From positions 1 through 64,000 of the forward strand of contig NZ_BDAZ01000062.1 in the NCBI RefSeq assembly GCF_001612725.1: a stretch of 64,000 nucleotides of DNA, in the 5' to 3' direction. Position numbers and translations under genes: made by a program. Source of the stretch: Nocardia anaemiae NBRC 100462 (GTDB lineage Bacteria; Actinomycetota; Actinomycetes; Mycobacteriales; Mycobacteriaceae). The notes below the pieces were generated by a model. The model saw nothing but the letters and a program-made list of their open reading frames with translations. It was not told where the DNA came from and made no database searches. Positions 27,796-37,029 of the stretch are shown here, in pieces (position 1 is the stretch's first letter; each line of letters begins with the position of its first letter).

Positions 27796-28557
27796 TTACC
27801 ATGTTCCGTGCGCCTGAGCAGGCGCGACGAGTGTCATGCCGGCCGTGGCACCGCCATCGATGACGAATTCGGATCCGGTCGAGAAGGTGGCGTCAGTGAC
27901 GATGAAGCCGACCATCGCCGCGACCTCTTCCGGTTCACCGAACCGCGGAAGTGGTTGTCCCGAGGCAATACTCGCGTCGAAGCCAGCGGTCATCGGGGTG
28001 TGTATCGGACCGGGGTGTACCGAGCAGACCCGGATCCCGGCGTCGCCGAGTTCGAGAGCAGCGGCCTTGGTCAATCCGCGCAGGCCCCACTTGCTCGCCA
28101 CGTATCCGGCGATCCCCGAGTAACCGACCAGGCCGGCGGTCGAGGAGATATTGACGATGACGCCGTCGCCGTTGGCGCGTAATCGCCGTGCCGCCAGATG
28201 CATGCCGAGCCAGGCACCGAACAGGTTGACGTCCACGACATGACGGAACATCGCTGGGGATTCGGACTCGATGCGGCCGAAGTCGACGATGCCCGCGTTG
28301 TTCACCAGGACGGCGAGCGGTCCGAAGTTCGCTTCGGCATCGTCGAGCACCTGACGCCAGCCGGATTCGTCGGTGACGTCGAGATGTCGGAATAGCGCTG
28401 TCGGGCCGATGGATTCGGCTGTCGCAGTGCCCTCGGCATCAAGGAGATCGGCTACGACGACGCGGAGGCCGGATTTGACGAGGGTTTGCGCGATTGCCGC
28501 GCCGATGCCGTGCGCGCCGCCGGTGACCACGGCACTGCGGCCGTGAAATTCGGGCAT
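27796..28557 (-). CDS. Short-chain dehydrogenase/reductase (classical SDR)
   Basis: A 253-residue classical SDR with the NAD(P) motif TGGAHGIG (residues 12-19), the acidic residue in VVVADLLDAE that suggests NAD(H) preference, the NNAG structural motif, and the catalytic Asn-Ser-Tyr-Lys set in VDVNLFGAW, VNISSTAG and YSGIAGYVASKWG. The sequence around VCSVHPGPIHTPM resembles 3-alpha/20-beta-hydroxysteroid dehydrogenases of actinobacteria. The substrate is unknown. It is divergent from the membrane-protein/stress-protein pair at 28801 and may share the regulatory region between them. Confidence 0.9.
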   Translation of the reverse strand: MPEFHGRSAVVTGGAHGIGAAIAQTLVKSGLRVVVADLLDAEGTATAESIGPTALFRHLDVTDESGWRQVLDDAEANFGPLAVLVNNAGIVDFGRIESESPAMFRHVVDVNLFGAWLGMHLAARRLRANGDGVIVNISSTAGLVGYSGIAGYVASKWGLRGLTKAAALELGDAGIRVCSVHPGPIHTPMTAGFDASIASGQPLPRFGEPEEVAAMVGFIVTDATFSTGSEFVIDGGATAGMTLVAPAQAHGTW

Positions 28558-28674
28558 GGTGTCAACCTCCGTTCGATGATGGCCGAAGGTCTCGGTCTTC
28601 TGATGGAAACTTTGTCGATCTCGACGCTACGGCCCCGCAGCGTCCTCGCCCAGTGCCGAACTGACGCTGGCCGA

Positions 28675-28687
28675 GGGACCTTGGGCC
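28675..28687. promoter_or_regulatory. DevR-box-like palindrome
   Basis: GGGACCTTGGGCC, 113 bases before the ATG at 28801 and 118 bases before the SDR start. It has one strong half (GGGACC) and a weaker second half. Confidence 0.5.
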
Positions 28688-28800
28688 ATCGGTGAAATAG
28701 CGAGGCCGGTGGACTCCGGACAGCGATGACCTTTGTCTCTGCCGGTACACGCGCCGATGCGCGATGCTCGGTTCAGTGCAATCGCCTCCGGAAGAAGGTG

Positions 28801-29427
28801 ATGGCGATGTCGGAGTACTCGGCGTTCCCGATTCGGGACGCGTGGGCACCGCGGCGACGGTTGCGGCTGCTGCGCCCGTGGAGCCCGAATCCCTTGCTGC
28901 GCCCCTCGGATCGACTCGAGGCCGTGCTGGGACCATTGATCGCAGTCGCTGTACTGGTCGCGATCCCGATTGCCGGTGTGCTGGGGACATCGGCATATAC
29001 CGAGGCCGCGGCCCGGATCCGTGCCGAGGACGCGGCGAAATCCGCGGTCAGCGCGGTGATCACGGCGGAACCCGAGCGGACGCCGTCGCGTCTGTTCGAG
29101 GCGCGGGTGCAGTGGACACACGATGGCCGCCCCGGCGCCGCGACGGTGCGGGTGCCGAGTCATGCGGCGGTAGGCGATCACGTGACCGTGTGGCTGGGAC
29201 CGGACCGGATTCCGACGGCTGCGCCACGGCGCCCCGGTGCCGCCGCGCTGAGCGGTATCGGCGTCGGCGTCGTGGTGCTGAACGGCACCTGGTTCGTCGT
29301 ATGGCTGCTGGGGCAGGGCGCTGTGTGGCTGTTCGAACATCGTCATAGGGCGGTCTGGGATCGGCAGTGGCGTCAATTCGAAGGTCCGACCAAAAGGACC
29401 GGTAATGAGGTTGCCTCAGCACGGTGA
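28801..29427 (+). CDS. Rv1733c-like two-TM membrane protein (copy 1)
   Basis: A 208-residue protein of the family of M. tuberculosis Rv1733c, a DosR-regulated membrane antigen of unknown function. It has a basic N-terminus with NPLLRPSDRLEAVLG, a first transmembrane helix (PLIAVAVLVAIPIAGVLG), an extracellular domain of ~90 residues with RVQWTHDGRPG and VWLGPDRIPT, a second helix (GIGVGVVVLNGTWFVVWLL) and an RAVWDRQW tail. ATG 28801 is chosen; ATG 28807 is equally possible. It lies 44 bases upstream of a stress-protein gene, the same order as the pair at 57399. Confidence 0.8.
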   Translation: MAMSEYSAFPIRDAWAPRRRLRLLRPWSPNPLLRPSDRLEAVLGPLIAVAVLVAIPIAGVLGTSAYTEAAARIRAEDAAKSAVSAVITAEPERTPSRLFEARVQWTHDGRPGAATVRVPSHAAVGDHVTVWLGPDRIPTAAPRRPGAAALSGIGVGVVVLNGTWFVVWLLGQGAVWLFEHRHRAVWDRQWRQFEGPTKRTGNEVASAR

Positions 29428-29471
29428 CCCGGGCATCGACCGGCGCTCGGTCATATCGAAAGGAAGCGACG

Positions 29472-30350
29472 ATGGGCAATTCCACAGGGCCACAGATCAT
29501 CGCGGCTGTCGACGGCTCGGCGAGTTCCTATCACGCGGTTGTGTGGGCGGCGGTCGATGCCGTGCTGCACCACTGTCCGATGCGCATCCTCACCTCGGTA
29601 GCGATGCCGGACTTCGGCCCCGACAAGGCCTTGAGCGAAGCGGATGTGGAGTGGTTGCGCCGCGACGGCGAGCGGATCGTCGCCGAAGCGGCCCGGGTGG
29701 CTCGTCAGGCCACACCGGGCCAAGAGCTGGATCTGGCGACTGAGGTGATATTCGCATCGATCACGCCGACCTTGATCCTGCGCTCGGCGCAGGCCAGGAT
29801 GCTGGTCGTTGGCAGCCGGGGCATCGGCGCGTTTCAGCGCGGACTGCTCGGCTCGGTCAGCACCGCGCTCACCCACCACGCGCACTGCCCGGTCGCGGTG
29901 ATTCACGGGAATTCGGCGCTCGATCCGGTATCGGTGAGTAAGCCCGTCCTGGTCGGTATCGACGGATCGGAGAATAGTGTGCCGGCGATCGAGCTGGCGT
30001 TCGAGGAGGCGTCGCGGCGCAAGGTCGGGCTGACAGCGCTGCATACCTGGAGTGATGCCAGCGGGATGGATCTGCCGCATTCGGGTTGGGAGGCCGCGCG
30101 TGAGTCCGAGCAGACGCTGCTGGCCGAGAATATGGCCGGTTACCGCGATCAGTATCCCGACGTGCCCGTGACACGAATACTGAAACTGGACCGACCCGTT
30201 CGGGCTCTGCTCGAGGAGTCGGCGAATGCGCAACTCCTCGTGGTCGGCAGCCACGGCCGCGGCGGATTCGCGAGCATGCTGCTCGGATCGACCAGCAATG
30301 CGCTGCTGCACACGGTGGAGTGCCCGATGATCGTGGTGCGCAAGAGCTGA
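29472..30350 (+). CDS. Tandem universal stress protein (copy 1)
   Basis: A 292-residue protein with two UspA domains (about 8-145 and 155-290). Each has an N-terminal strand with the Asp of ATP-binding Usp proteins (IIAAVDGSASS, VLVGIDGSENS) and a G-2x-G-9x-G(S/T) loop (VVGSRGIGAFQRGLLGSVS, VVGSHGRGGFASMLLGSTS). This is the architecture of mycobacterial Rv1996/Rv2005c/Rv2623, which bind ATP and affect dormancy. ATG 29472 follows AAAGGAAG. It is downstream of the Rv1733c-like gene and very like the protein at 57992. Confidence 0.9.
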   Translation: MGNSTGPQIIAAVDGSASSYHAVVWAAVDAVLHHCPMRILTSVAMPDFGPDKALSEADVEWLRRDGERIVAEAARVARQATPGQELDLATEVIFASITPTLILRSAQARMLVVGSRGIGAFQRGLLGSVSTALTHHAHCPVAVIHGNSALDPVSVSKPVLVGIDGSENSVPAIELAFEEASRRKVGLTALHTWSDASGMDLPHSGWEAARESEQTLLAENMAGYRDQYPDVPVTRILKLDRPVRALLEESANAQLLVVGSHGRGGFASMLLGSTSNALLHTVECPMIVVRKS

Positions 30351-30526
30351 GTTGCGGCCGTCGACGCCCTGCCTACACCGAGGCCCGGCGGGGGCGGGCT
30401 GGTCGCGCCCAGTGCCGATCCGCCGAGGAAGACCGCGGCTAGCAGGGCGGCGGACCGTGAGCAGTACCAAGGCGGCGGCGAGCCGAAATCGCCTGGCCCC
30501 CAACACGAGTCGCCACTGCCAGCGGA

Positions 30527-30653
30527 CGCCGAGCACCAGGACATCCGGATCGCCGCGATAGTGTTCGAGCAGACTGGCCAGCACTCGCCCCGCCTCGTGC
30601 CGGTCCCGGAAGATCGGTCGCGGTGGTTCCTGCTGTACTCGTGTGTGGCTCAT
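30527..30653 (-). pseudogene. Phosphoribosyltransferase N-terminal fragment
   Basis: The first ~42 residues read PIFRDRHEAGRVLASLLEHY then DPDVLVLGV, the beginning of actinobacterial phosphoribosyltransferases that occur in DosR regulons (the Rv2030c/Rv0571c type). The following PRGGVPVA motif and the PRPP loop are gone. It lies just downstream of the protease gene on the same strand, probably once in its operon. Bases 30351-30526 hold no recognisable gene. Confidence 0.55.
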
Positions 30654-30698
30654 CGCAAGCCTCCCGTCAACTGGCCACTAGCAGGCCGAATTGTCTTC

Positions 30699-31865
30699 TC
30701 AGAGTTCGCTGTCCGGTGGCCGATACCGTTCGGGTCGGCGGGCGGGCAGTCCCAGCGCGCTGCGTTGGACGGCTAGGGTGAGATCTGTCGCGGTGACCAC
30801 GCCGATAAGTCGGCCGTGCGGATCGATCGCCGTGATGACGTCGAAGTCGGGGCGCAGCACCACCTGGGATGCCACCGTGGAGAGCAATTCGTCGCCGGAT
30901 ACCCGGGCCGTCGGCGGCAGCGGGCGGGCAACCTCGCCCACCGCGGTGGTCTCGCGGGCCGCCACGGATAGTCCGGTGAGATCGGACCAGCCGAGCTCGC
31001 CGATCGGCCGTCCTACCGTGTCGACCACCGGGAACACGCGGTGCTCGGTGTGCACGATCTGCGAGCGCAGCAGATCGGCCACCGACCAGGTCGCGGGAAC
31101 CGAGAGCGGATGTTCGGTCATGACATCGCGAATCCGGATGTCGCCCAGTCGGTGTCGCAACCCGGCGGCGGTCAATTCGACACTGGCCGACGAGTACAGG
31201 AACCAGCCGAGCAACATCAGCCACAGCCCACCGCCCGCGCCGACCAGCAGCAGTTCGACGCCACCGAGGATCAGCAGAGCCAGTCCGACGATTCGGCCGC
31301 TACGCGCGGCAATGGTGCTGGCGCGTAACCGATCCCCGGTGCGCTGCCAGATCAGTGCACGCAGTACGCGGCCACCGTCCAGCGGTGCGCCCGGGATCAA
31401 ATTGAAAATGGCCAGCACGAGATTCATCGCGGCCAACCAGCCGAACATCTCCGGTACCGGCCCGCTGACCGTCGCCGCGACCACACCGGTCATGCCGAAC
31501 AACGCGACGCCGAGCACGAGGCTGGTGAGCGGTCCGGCCACTGCGATGCGCAGATCCGAGCGCGGGTCCTTCGGTTCGTCGCCGAGTTCGGATACGCCGC
31601 CGAGTAGCCATAACACGACCACTTCGACGCGAGTGCCGCTGCGGCGGGCGATGATCGAATGCGCCAGCTCATGGCTCAGCAGGGAGGCGAAAAGTCCGAC
31701 CGCGCCCGCCGCGGCGACCAGCCAGACCGCCACCGAATTCCCGTGCGCATCGGAGAGCGAGCGGCCGAGCAGATAGGTGAACAGGCCGAGGGTGACCAGC
31801 GCCGACCAGTGCGCGCCGATGCGAATACCCGCGACTCGACCCAGCGGGATCGTCGCCCGCAACAT
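30699..31865 (-). CDS. Site-2 protease (M50) with CBS pair, Rv2625c-like
   Basis: A 388-residue membrane metalloprotease. Residues 1-215 are the M50B core with zinc ligands in LLSHELAHSIIARR and NLIPGAPLDGGRVLRAL, and about six hydrophobic segments. The last ~130 residues are a CBS pair (IRDVMTEHPLSVPA, and HGRLIGVVTATDL) that may bind adenine nucleotides. M. tuberculosis Rv2625c, a DosR-regulon gene, has this plan. ATG 31865 starts one base after the stop of the DUF2267 gene. Its target, possibly an anti-sigma factor or other membrane protein, is unknown. Confidence 0.9.
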   Translation of the reverse strand: MLRATIPLGRVAGIRIGAHWSALVTLGLFTYLLGRSLSDAHGNSVAVWLVAAAGAVGLFASLLSHELAHSIIARRSGTRVEVVVLWLLGGVSELGDEPKDPRSDLRIAVAGPLTSLVLGVALFGMTGVVAATVSGPVPEMFGWLAAMNLVLAIFNLIPGAPLDGGRVLRALIWQRTGDRLRASTIAARSGRIVGLALLILGGVELLLVGAGGGLWLMLLGWFLYSSASVELTAAGLRHRLGDIRIRDVMTEHPLSVPATWSVADLLRSQIVHTEHRVFPVVDTVGRPIGELGWSDLTGLSVAARETTAVGEVARPLPPTARVSGDELLSTVASQVVLRPDFDVITAIDPHGRLIGVVTATDLTLAVQRSALGLPARRPERYRPPDSEL

Positions 31866-31866
31866 C

Positions 31867-32532
31867 TCAGCGCTCCCGTGCCTCGGCGCTGGCCAGACCT
31901 TCGGCGAGCAGGATGCGATGTGCCTGCTGGGCCGCTCGCGTCGACCGGTCGCTATCGGGTCTGTCGGAGGGCAGTCGCTCCAGTCCGCGTGCCAGCATTG
32001 CGACGGCGTCCCCGAGCGCCTGGATGCGATTTTCGAGCTGGGCGGTGGGATCGAGCGCAGGCGCCATGGCACCCGGTTCCCACTCGATCAGCGACTCGTC
32101 CACCGCGGGCCGCGCCCCGCACAACACGCCGTACAGATGCATCGGCAGGACGGCGAAGATCCGGTTCAACTGCCCAGGAGAAAACAATTCCGAGAGCGCG
32201 GCCGTGACCGCGGCCGTGATCGGACCGACCTCGTCCTCGTCGATACCGGCCTCGCGAGCAAACTGCCTGGTGAATTCGGCGATGCCGTGCCGGACCGGAA
32301 CATGGCTGGGCACCCAGCCTTCGTAATAGGCCCCGCGCAGGACCTCGGGCAGTTGCGCGCTCAGATGTGCCGAGCTGCTGACATTGATGCGGTCGCGCAC
32401 GGTGTGCAGCCAAGCGCGTAGCGCTCGGTAGGCGAAGGCCGGGTCGTCGGTATCGAGATTGTCGGCGACGGCGCGCAGCCAGTCGTGTGCGGTCTGCACG
32501 GCGGGCGCGAGGGGATCGTCGTGGTGGGGCAT
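31867..32532 (-). CDS. DUF2267 protein
   Basis: A 221-residue protein whose first ~140 residues form a DUF2267 domain: AHDWLRAVADNLDTDD, AYRALRAWLHTVRDRI, VLRGAYYEGWVP and a second helical repeat. The remainder is a helix ending in Arg/Glu/Ala-rich sequence. DUF2267 proteins are small helical proteins often induced by low oxygen or stress in actinobacteria; the biochemical function is unknown. It is the first gene of a two-gene operon with the CBS-tailed protease. A DevR-box-like palindrome lies about 60 bases upstream. Confidence 0.9.
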   Translation of the reverse strand: MPHHDDPLAPAVQTAHDWLRAVADNLDTDDPAFAYRALRAWLHTVRDRINVSSSAHLSAQLPEVLRGAYYEGWVPSHVPVRHGIAEFTRQFAREAGIDEDEVGPITAAVTAALSELFSPGQLNRIFAVLPMHLYGVLCGARPAVDESLIEWEPGAMAPALDPTAQLENRIQALGDAVAMLARGLERLPSDRPDSDRSTRAAQQAHRILLAEGLASAEARER

Positions 32533-32593
32533 CGTTTGCCTCCTGGAAGCGTAGCGGTGTTATGGGGCCCAAGCCTGCGCTGCGGGCGGCCAC

Positions 32594-32610
32594 TGACCTA
32601 GGGCCGAAGG
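32594..32610. promoter_or_regulatory. DevR-box-like palindrome
   Basis: TGACCTAGGGCCGAAGG; its core TGACCTAGGGCC is a diverged GGACCTWNGGYCC palindrome. It lies 62 bases before the DUF2267 start at 32532. Confidence 0.5.
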
Positions 32611-32645
32611 ATGCCCTCGGACAAGCCGATGGTCCGCGATCGGAT

Positions 32646-33644
32646 TCAGGGACGAGGCGAGCGCACCTCGAGTACCTCGTCGAGTGGTCGCCGTGGTGTC
32701 GCAGCCGGTTCGTTGTCCTCGGGCGCGATGCCGACGCGGATCACGACTTGGGGCACGTCCGGATCGGGAATCAGATCGGCGATTACCGAACGGCTGGTGA
32801 CAAGTTCGGTGATATGGGTGAGCGAGCAGGTGGCCAGGCCACGGGCCGTGCATTCAAGCAGCACCTCCGACAGTGCCTCGCCGGTACACAGCCATTGTGC
32901 GGGCGTCTCACCGAGGGTGCTGAGCACTATCAGTCGGGACTGGTCCTCGAGCTGGCTGCGGCGCAGCGAATACGGTGCTGGTGGAAAACCGCGGCCGACA
33001 TCTACCCTCGCCGCCTCGGCATCCGATGCCAGCGCGGCCGCGGGGACACCTTCCTTGACGTCTGAATGTCCACTCCACCAATGTAATTCGGTTTGATAGA
33101 GCATATCGTAACGGCGCAGTGCGGTGGCATGCTCAGTGGCAGCGGCGACCCGGGGCCGATCACTGTCGGCGATCTCGTCGACGGCCACATGATGTGGTCT
33201 CGCCAGTTCGCGAATGGTGTCTAATGCCTCGTTCCAGCCAGGCGGTGCCAGCATCGGTAACCGGTCGGTGCGGCGTTGGCGGATGGCGCGGATCCGAGCG
33301 GCGGTCGTATTCAATGAGCCCGGCCACGACCGGAATTCGAGCGTGGCCAAATAGTTCGGCAGATTCGGATCAGGGGTTCGGATTGTATGGGCGAACCAGC
33401 CCATCGACAGGAAGGCCAGGCGGGCATGGTCGAGCACGGTGCCGCAGCTGATCACCAATTGCCTGCCGAACGGATCGGCTGACCGCAACAGTCGGTCGTT
33501 ATCGCTGAACAGATGCAATCGTTCGCCATCGAACACCCAACGCCACGGCTGAGTGTTGTGCACCGATGGGGCCCGGCAGGCGAGCATCAGCGCCATTCGC
33601 ACAGTCCGCAGCTCCGGAGTACCGGTACGATCGCTTGCGTTCAT
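32646..33644 (-). CDS. Acg-family nitroreductase-like protein (copy 1)
   Basis: A 332-residue protein of the Acg/Rv2032 family, a single chain holding two nitroreductase-fold halves. The FMN-site motif CRAPSVHNTQPWRWVFDG is near the N-terminus; then RQRRTDRLPML, and the second half has GEALSEVLLECTARGLATC and RVGIAP. In mycobacteria Acg binds FMN in a closed, NAD(P)H-inaccessible pocket and is strongly DosR-induced. ATG 33644 begins MNASDRTGTPEL; a longer upstream frame has no homology. A box lies 58 bases upstream. It is one of five paralogues in this window. Confidence 0.9.
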   Translation of the reverse strand: MNASDRTGTPELRTVRMALMLACRAPSVHNTQPWRWVFDGERLHLFSDNDRLLRSADPFGRQLVISCGTVLDHARLAFLSMGWFAHTIRTPDPNLPNYLATLEFRSWPGSLNTTAARIRAIRQRRTDRLPMLAPPGWNEALDTIRELARPHHVAVDEIADSDRPRVAAATEHATALRRYDMLYQTELHWWSGHSDVKEGVPAAALASDAEAARVDVGRGFPPAPYSLRRSQLEDQSRLIVLSTLGETPAQWLCTGEALSEVLLECTARGLATCSLTHITELVTSRSVIADLIPDPDVPQVVIRVGIAPEDNEPAATPRRPLDEVLEVRSPRP

Positions 33645-33701
33645 GCCTCGAGTCTTGCCGCTGACCCCGTCTACCACTACGGCCACTGCGCACTCGTTCG
33701 A

Positions 33702-33716
33702 GGGCCGATGGTCCCC
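33702..33716. promoter_or_regulatory. DevR-box-like palindrome
   Basis: GGGCCGATGGTCCCC (reverse strand GGGGACCATCGGCCC), 58 bases before the Acg start at 33644. It is one of the best-conserved boxes, with GGGAC and GGCCC halves separated by CAT. Confidence 0.6.
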
Positions 33717-33846
33717 CCACGTCATCAAGGGAATCGCCGAACGGCTCGCGGCATTTTCCACGATATCGAGGTGCCGCGTTTCGAAGCACAGCGCGAGCGT
33801 ACATCGGCCCGCGAACATGCTCGTGCCTGATCGTCTGGAAGACGGA

Positions 33847-34851
33847 CTATTCGTGCCTCATCGTCAGGATGTCGGACAGGGGGCGGCGGGGAGTTGGTGG
33901 TGGGGCGGGTTCGTCATCGGGAGCGGTGCCGACACGGACGATCACCTGAGGGATCCCGGGGTGGGGGAGCATGTTCGCGATGATCTTTCGGGCCGAGGGG
34001 ATTTCGGTGATGTGGGTCATCGGGCAACTCGCCAGCCCGGTGATGGTGACCTCGAGCAGCACGGCGGAAAGTGCTTCGCCGGTGTGCAACCATGTAGTGA
34101 CGGATTCGCGTGGTGAGCTCAGGACCAGCAGGTGGGCGTGGTCTTGGAGGGGCTCCCGGCGCGTCGAATGTGGTGCGGCCGGGAAGGCACGGCCGACGCG
34201 GACGCGGACGAATTCGGCATCGGAAACCAAGGATTCGCGCGGGACGCCTTCCGGGTCACCGGAATGTCCGGCCCACCAATGTAATTCGGCCTGGTACTCC
34301 ATGTCGTAACGGCGCATCGCGGTGGTCTGAGCAGAGGCCGCGCCGAGTTTCGCGTTAGCGGTTTCGTCGAGGAGATCGAGTTCGAGGTCATGGGGCGTGA
34401 CCAGCATGCGAGCGGTGTGCAGGAGTTGCGGTAGGCCGGTGGGCGCGGACAGGGGCAGTCGGTCGGTGCGCCGCTGATCGATCGCGCGGGCGCGGGCCAG
34501 CACGCCGGTCGGTGGTTCGGGCCACCGCCGGAATTCAATCACCGCCAGATACTCGGAGCGGGTGGTGTCGGGCAGACGGGTGGTGTCGGTGTGCCAGCCT
34601 TGGGCGGCGAATGCGGTGCGTACGTGGTGCAGCATCGCGCCGCAGCTGATCACCAGTTGCCTGCCCAGCGGGTCCGCCGAGGCCAGCAGCCGGTCGTCGT
34701 CGCGGTACAGGTGCAGTCTGAGGCCGTCGAACACCCAACGCCACGGCTGGGAGTTGTGCAGTGACGGCGCTCGACTGGCCATGCGCATGGCTGCCAGCAC
34801 CGTCGGATGGTCCGGCACGGAACGTACGGAGGATGGGCTGGTTTCGGTCAT
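33847..34851 (-). CDS. Acg-family nitroreductase-like protein (copy 2)
   Basis: A 334-residue Acg-type protein, closely related to copy 1 and copy 5. It has SRAPSLHNSQPWRWVFDG, QRRTDRLPLSAP, the conserved MEYQAELHWWAGHSGD stretch and HTGEALSAVLLEVTITGLAS. Ser replaces the Val usually seen before the HN pair in other copies (PSLHNS against PSVHNT). Its own box at 34904 suggests an independent promoter. Both copies face the same way, and 202 bases separate the stop of this gene from the start of copy 1. Confidence 0.9.
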   Translation of the reverse strand: MTETSPSSVRSVPDHPTVLAAMRMASRAPSLHNSQPWRWVFDGLRLHLYRDDDRLLASADPLGRQLVISCGAMLHHVRTAFAAQGWHTDTTRLPDTTRSEYLAVIEFRRWPEPPTGVLARARAIDQRRTDRLPLSAPTGLPQLLHTARMLVTPHDLELDLLDETANAKLGAASAQTTAMRRYDMEYQAELHWWAGHSGDPEGVPRESLVSDAEFVRVRVGRAFPAAPHSTRREPLQDHAHLLVLSSPRESVTTWLHTGEALSAVLLEVTITGLASCPMTHITEIPSARKIIANMLPHPGIPQVIVRVGTAPDDEPAPPPTPRRPLSDILTMRHE

Positions 34852-34903
34852 ACCCTCGAGTGTCGATGCCTACAGTGCCTGTCGATATGGGCCTTGCGCC
34901 TGT

Positions 34904-34919
34904 TGTCCAAGGTCCATGG
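34904..34919. promoter_or_regulatory. DevR-box-like palindrome
   Basis: TGTCCAAGGTCCATGG; reverse strand has GGACCTTGGACA. It lies 53 bases before the Acg start at 34851. Confidence 0.55.
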
Positions 34920-34944
34920 TCACCCGCCAGTTCGGGCGATGCGG

Positions 34945-35520
34945 GTGTGGACACAGCGATGAGTGCCTGCACAATCCTCGGCACCTCGAGTGCAGCAGCG
35001 ATCTCGAAGGCGTACGCGACTGGGGTACTGAGTTCGGTTCCGTCCACGCCGACCGCCACCGGCATGCCGTGCGGAATCGGTCGGCCGTTCGCGCCGTGCC
35101 CCACTCCGACCGGGCAATGTGCATGCCGGGTGACCCGCACGGTGGTCGGCCCGACCAGGCGCTATCCGAAGGCGTTCCGTGCACCGACCACAACGATGCG
35201 GGCGTGTGCGCTCAATGCCACCAGCGCTGCGCTGGTGGCCCCTCGGGGCGTACCGCTCTGACGGTCAGCTCCGGATCGCAAGTTGGCACGAGTCACCGGA
35301 TGTGGTCGATGGTTGCGCGGGCGGCATCCGACGAGCGTGGCGTATGGATATGCGCCGCTAACTGCTGGGCGGGCGTAACTTTATGGGGCAGCGCATAAGT
35401 GAGGAGCAGCGAGGTGCGTAGGGCGGAGGCCGGATAGGCCGCCCAGCGTGCTGGGTTCATCGCCGTCGGTGTTTGGTCCACGCCGACAACGATCATGTTG
35501 CGGTCGGCTTTGGTACTCAT
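34945..35520 (-). pseudogene. Broken universal stress protein
   Basis: The start is intact at ATG 35520 (MSTKADRNMIVVGVDQTPTA) and reads through one N-terminal UspA strand, but the frame stops at 35293. Pieces of the first domain's end (VRVTRHAHCPVGV) and the second domain's beginning (MPVAVGVDGTELSTPVAYAF) follow in other frames down to about 34945. The ATP-binding glycine loop is lost. At least two frameshifts are needed, and the C-terminal domain is truncated. Confidence 0.75.
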
Positions 35521-35671
35521 TGTTGCGCACCCCTTGCCGCGAGTTGTGTCGCCATGGCTGATGCCGCGCGGTCCGCTTTCGCTGTCGTGCGGGCGGTGCG
35601 GTAGGGGGATTGGTGTTCGGTAATGAGGTCCTCGGTCAAGCGTTCCGGGCGCTTTGGGCACCGGGCTCGTG

Positions 35672-36124
35672 TTATTGCGCACCTTTGTCGGTTGATGCTG
35701 GAAGATGTTGTACGCATATGGCTTCCACGAATTCACCGACAGTAGCGTCGGGTAGGTGGCGGGACAGGTCCGCCTCGGTGATGATGCCGACCAGCTTGCC
35801 CGCCTCGGTCACTGGGAGTCGTCGGATCCGATGCCGCTCCATCAGTGCCAGCGCGGCATCGATGTCGGTGCCGATATCGATGGTATGCAGGTCCTCACCC
35901 TGGGCCATTTCGCCCGCGGTGGTCGCGTGCGGATTCGCCCCGGTGGCAATGCATTTGACGACGATGTCGCGATCGGTGACGATCCCGACCGGATGTCCCT
36001 CGCCGTCGCAGATCGGCAATGCGCCGATATCGAGCTGACGCATCCGCTGCGCCGCGGTTTCCATGGTGTCGCGAACTGTGATGCTGGCGACGTCGGGCTG
36101 CATGATGGCCTGTGCGGTGGTCAT
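35672..36124 (-). CDS. hrp1: Hypoxic response protein 1-like CBS-pair protein
   Basis: A 150-residue protein consisting of two CBS motifs, like M. tuberculosis Hrp1 (Rv2626c, 143 residues), one of the strongest DosR targets. The first motif spans AQAIMQPDVASITVRDT to GIVTDRDIVVKCIA and the second IGTDIDAALALMERHRIRRL to GIITEADLSRHL. No other domain is attached, and Hrp1 appears not to bind AMP despite its fold. ATG 36124 follows AAGGGAG. The box at 36187 lies 63 bases upstream. It is divergent from the split-barrel protein at 36352. Confidence 0.92.
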   Translation of the reverse strand: MTTAQAIMQPDVASITVRDTMETAAQRMRQLDIGALPICDGEGHPVGIVTDRDIVVKCIATGANPHATTAGEMAQGEDLHTIDIGTDIDAALALMERHRIRRLPVTEAGKLVGIITEADLSRHLPDATVGEFVEAICVQHLPASTDKGAQ

Positions 36125-36186
36125 AACTGGCTCCCTTCTCAATAGACCGTTGGCGCTCATCATCGACATGTCCAAGTGGATTGGCG

Positions 36187-36205
36187 AGGGTCGAAAGTCA
36201 CCCCT
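36187..36205. promoter_or_regulatory. DevR-box-like palindrome upstream of hrp1
   Basis: AGGGTCGAAAGTCACCCCT (reverse AGGGGTGACTTTCGACCCT). The core GTGACTTTCGACC is identical to the site at 56462 before the flavodoxin gene. Confidence 0.6.
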
Positions 36206-36272
36206 GGCGGGGAAACGGGATAGCGGCGGCTTCCGCAGCGCGGCTGTGATGGAGCCTGAGTCCTCGATTCAT

Positions 36273-36287
36273 GGGACCTTTTACCCT
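36273..36287. promoter_or_regulatory. DevR-box-like palindrome upstream of the split-barrel gene
   Basis: GGGACCTTTTACCCT, 65 bases before the GTG at 36352. The left half GGGACC is perfect. Together with the site at 36187 it gives two boxes in a 227-base divergent promoter region. Confidence 0.55.
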
Positions 36288-36351
36288 GTTCAGCGCCGTT
36301 GCGGCACGGTGAGATTGCTGAGTTGTCTGCCGAGGAGAAGGGGGTTGTCTG

Positions 36352-36831
36352 GTGAGTACGTCCGAGCTATCGGCTGCCGAAGAGCGCTCGAGCGAGTTCG
36401 CTGCGACCAGCTACCCCGCGCACGCGGTCGTCGAACTTGATCGTGCGACGGCGTTGGACCTGCTCGCGAGCGTCCCGATCGGTCGAGTGGTATTCAGCCG
36501 GAACGCATTACCGGCGATTCATCCGGTCAACCATCTGGTCGAGGCAGACGGCCGCATCGTCGTGCGCACCCGCCTCACAGCCATGCTCACCTCGAGCGTG
36601 CGTGCCAATTCCGACGTGGTGGTCGCCTACCAGGCCGACGAGATCGACCCGCACCGGCGCACCGGCTGGTCGGTCGTGGTGACCGGACTGGCCCGCCCGG
36701 TCACCGATCCCGAGCGCATCGCCCGCTACGAGCAGCTGCTGCATCCCTGGGCAGACCGCATGATGGATACCGTCGTCGAGATCGAGGCCTCGATCGTTTC
36801 CGGTATCCGGCTCGTCGACAAGACAGGGTAG
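36352..36831 (+). CDS. Pyridoxamine-5'-phosphate-oxidase-like flavin-binding split-barrel protein
   Basis: A 159-residue split-barrel protein. After a ~25-residue lead it has the typical [20 protein letters not shown] start, an [19 protein letters not shown] strand pair, a [17 protein letters not shown] segment and a final [13 protein letters not shown] strand. Relatives bind FMN or F420 and reduce small molecules; DosR-controlled members include Rv3129-like proteins. The GTG start at 36352 follows GGAGAAGGGGG. It is divergent from hrp1 with a box 65 bases upstream. It has no partner downstream. Confidence 0.85.
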   Translation: MSTSELSAAEERSSEFAATSYPAHAVVELDRATALDLLASVPIGRVVFSRNALPAIHPVNHLVEADGRIVVRTRLTAMLTSSVRANSDVVVAYQADEIDPHRRTGWSVVVTGLARPVTDPERIARYEQLLHPWADRMMDTVVEIEASIVSGIRLVDKTG

Positions 36832-37029
36832 AGCAGTCGGTGAACGAGCATCGGCCCGACATCAGGACCTTTCGTCGGGCGCTTCGGGTGGTGATTCTGG
36901 TCTGCGCGGAGGTAGCGATTTGATCAGGCCTCCGACCAGGAGGTCAGCGACCTGCCACGCCACGCCGCCGAGCGGGGGCCGCGCCGTTGATGGTTTCGGC
37001 GGGTGACCCGCCGCTGCGTGACTGCGCGC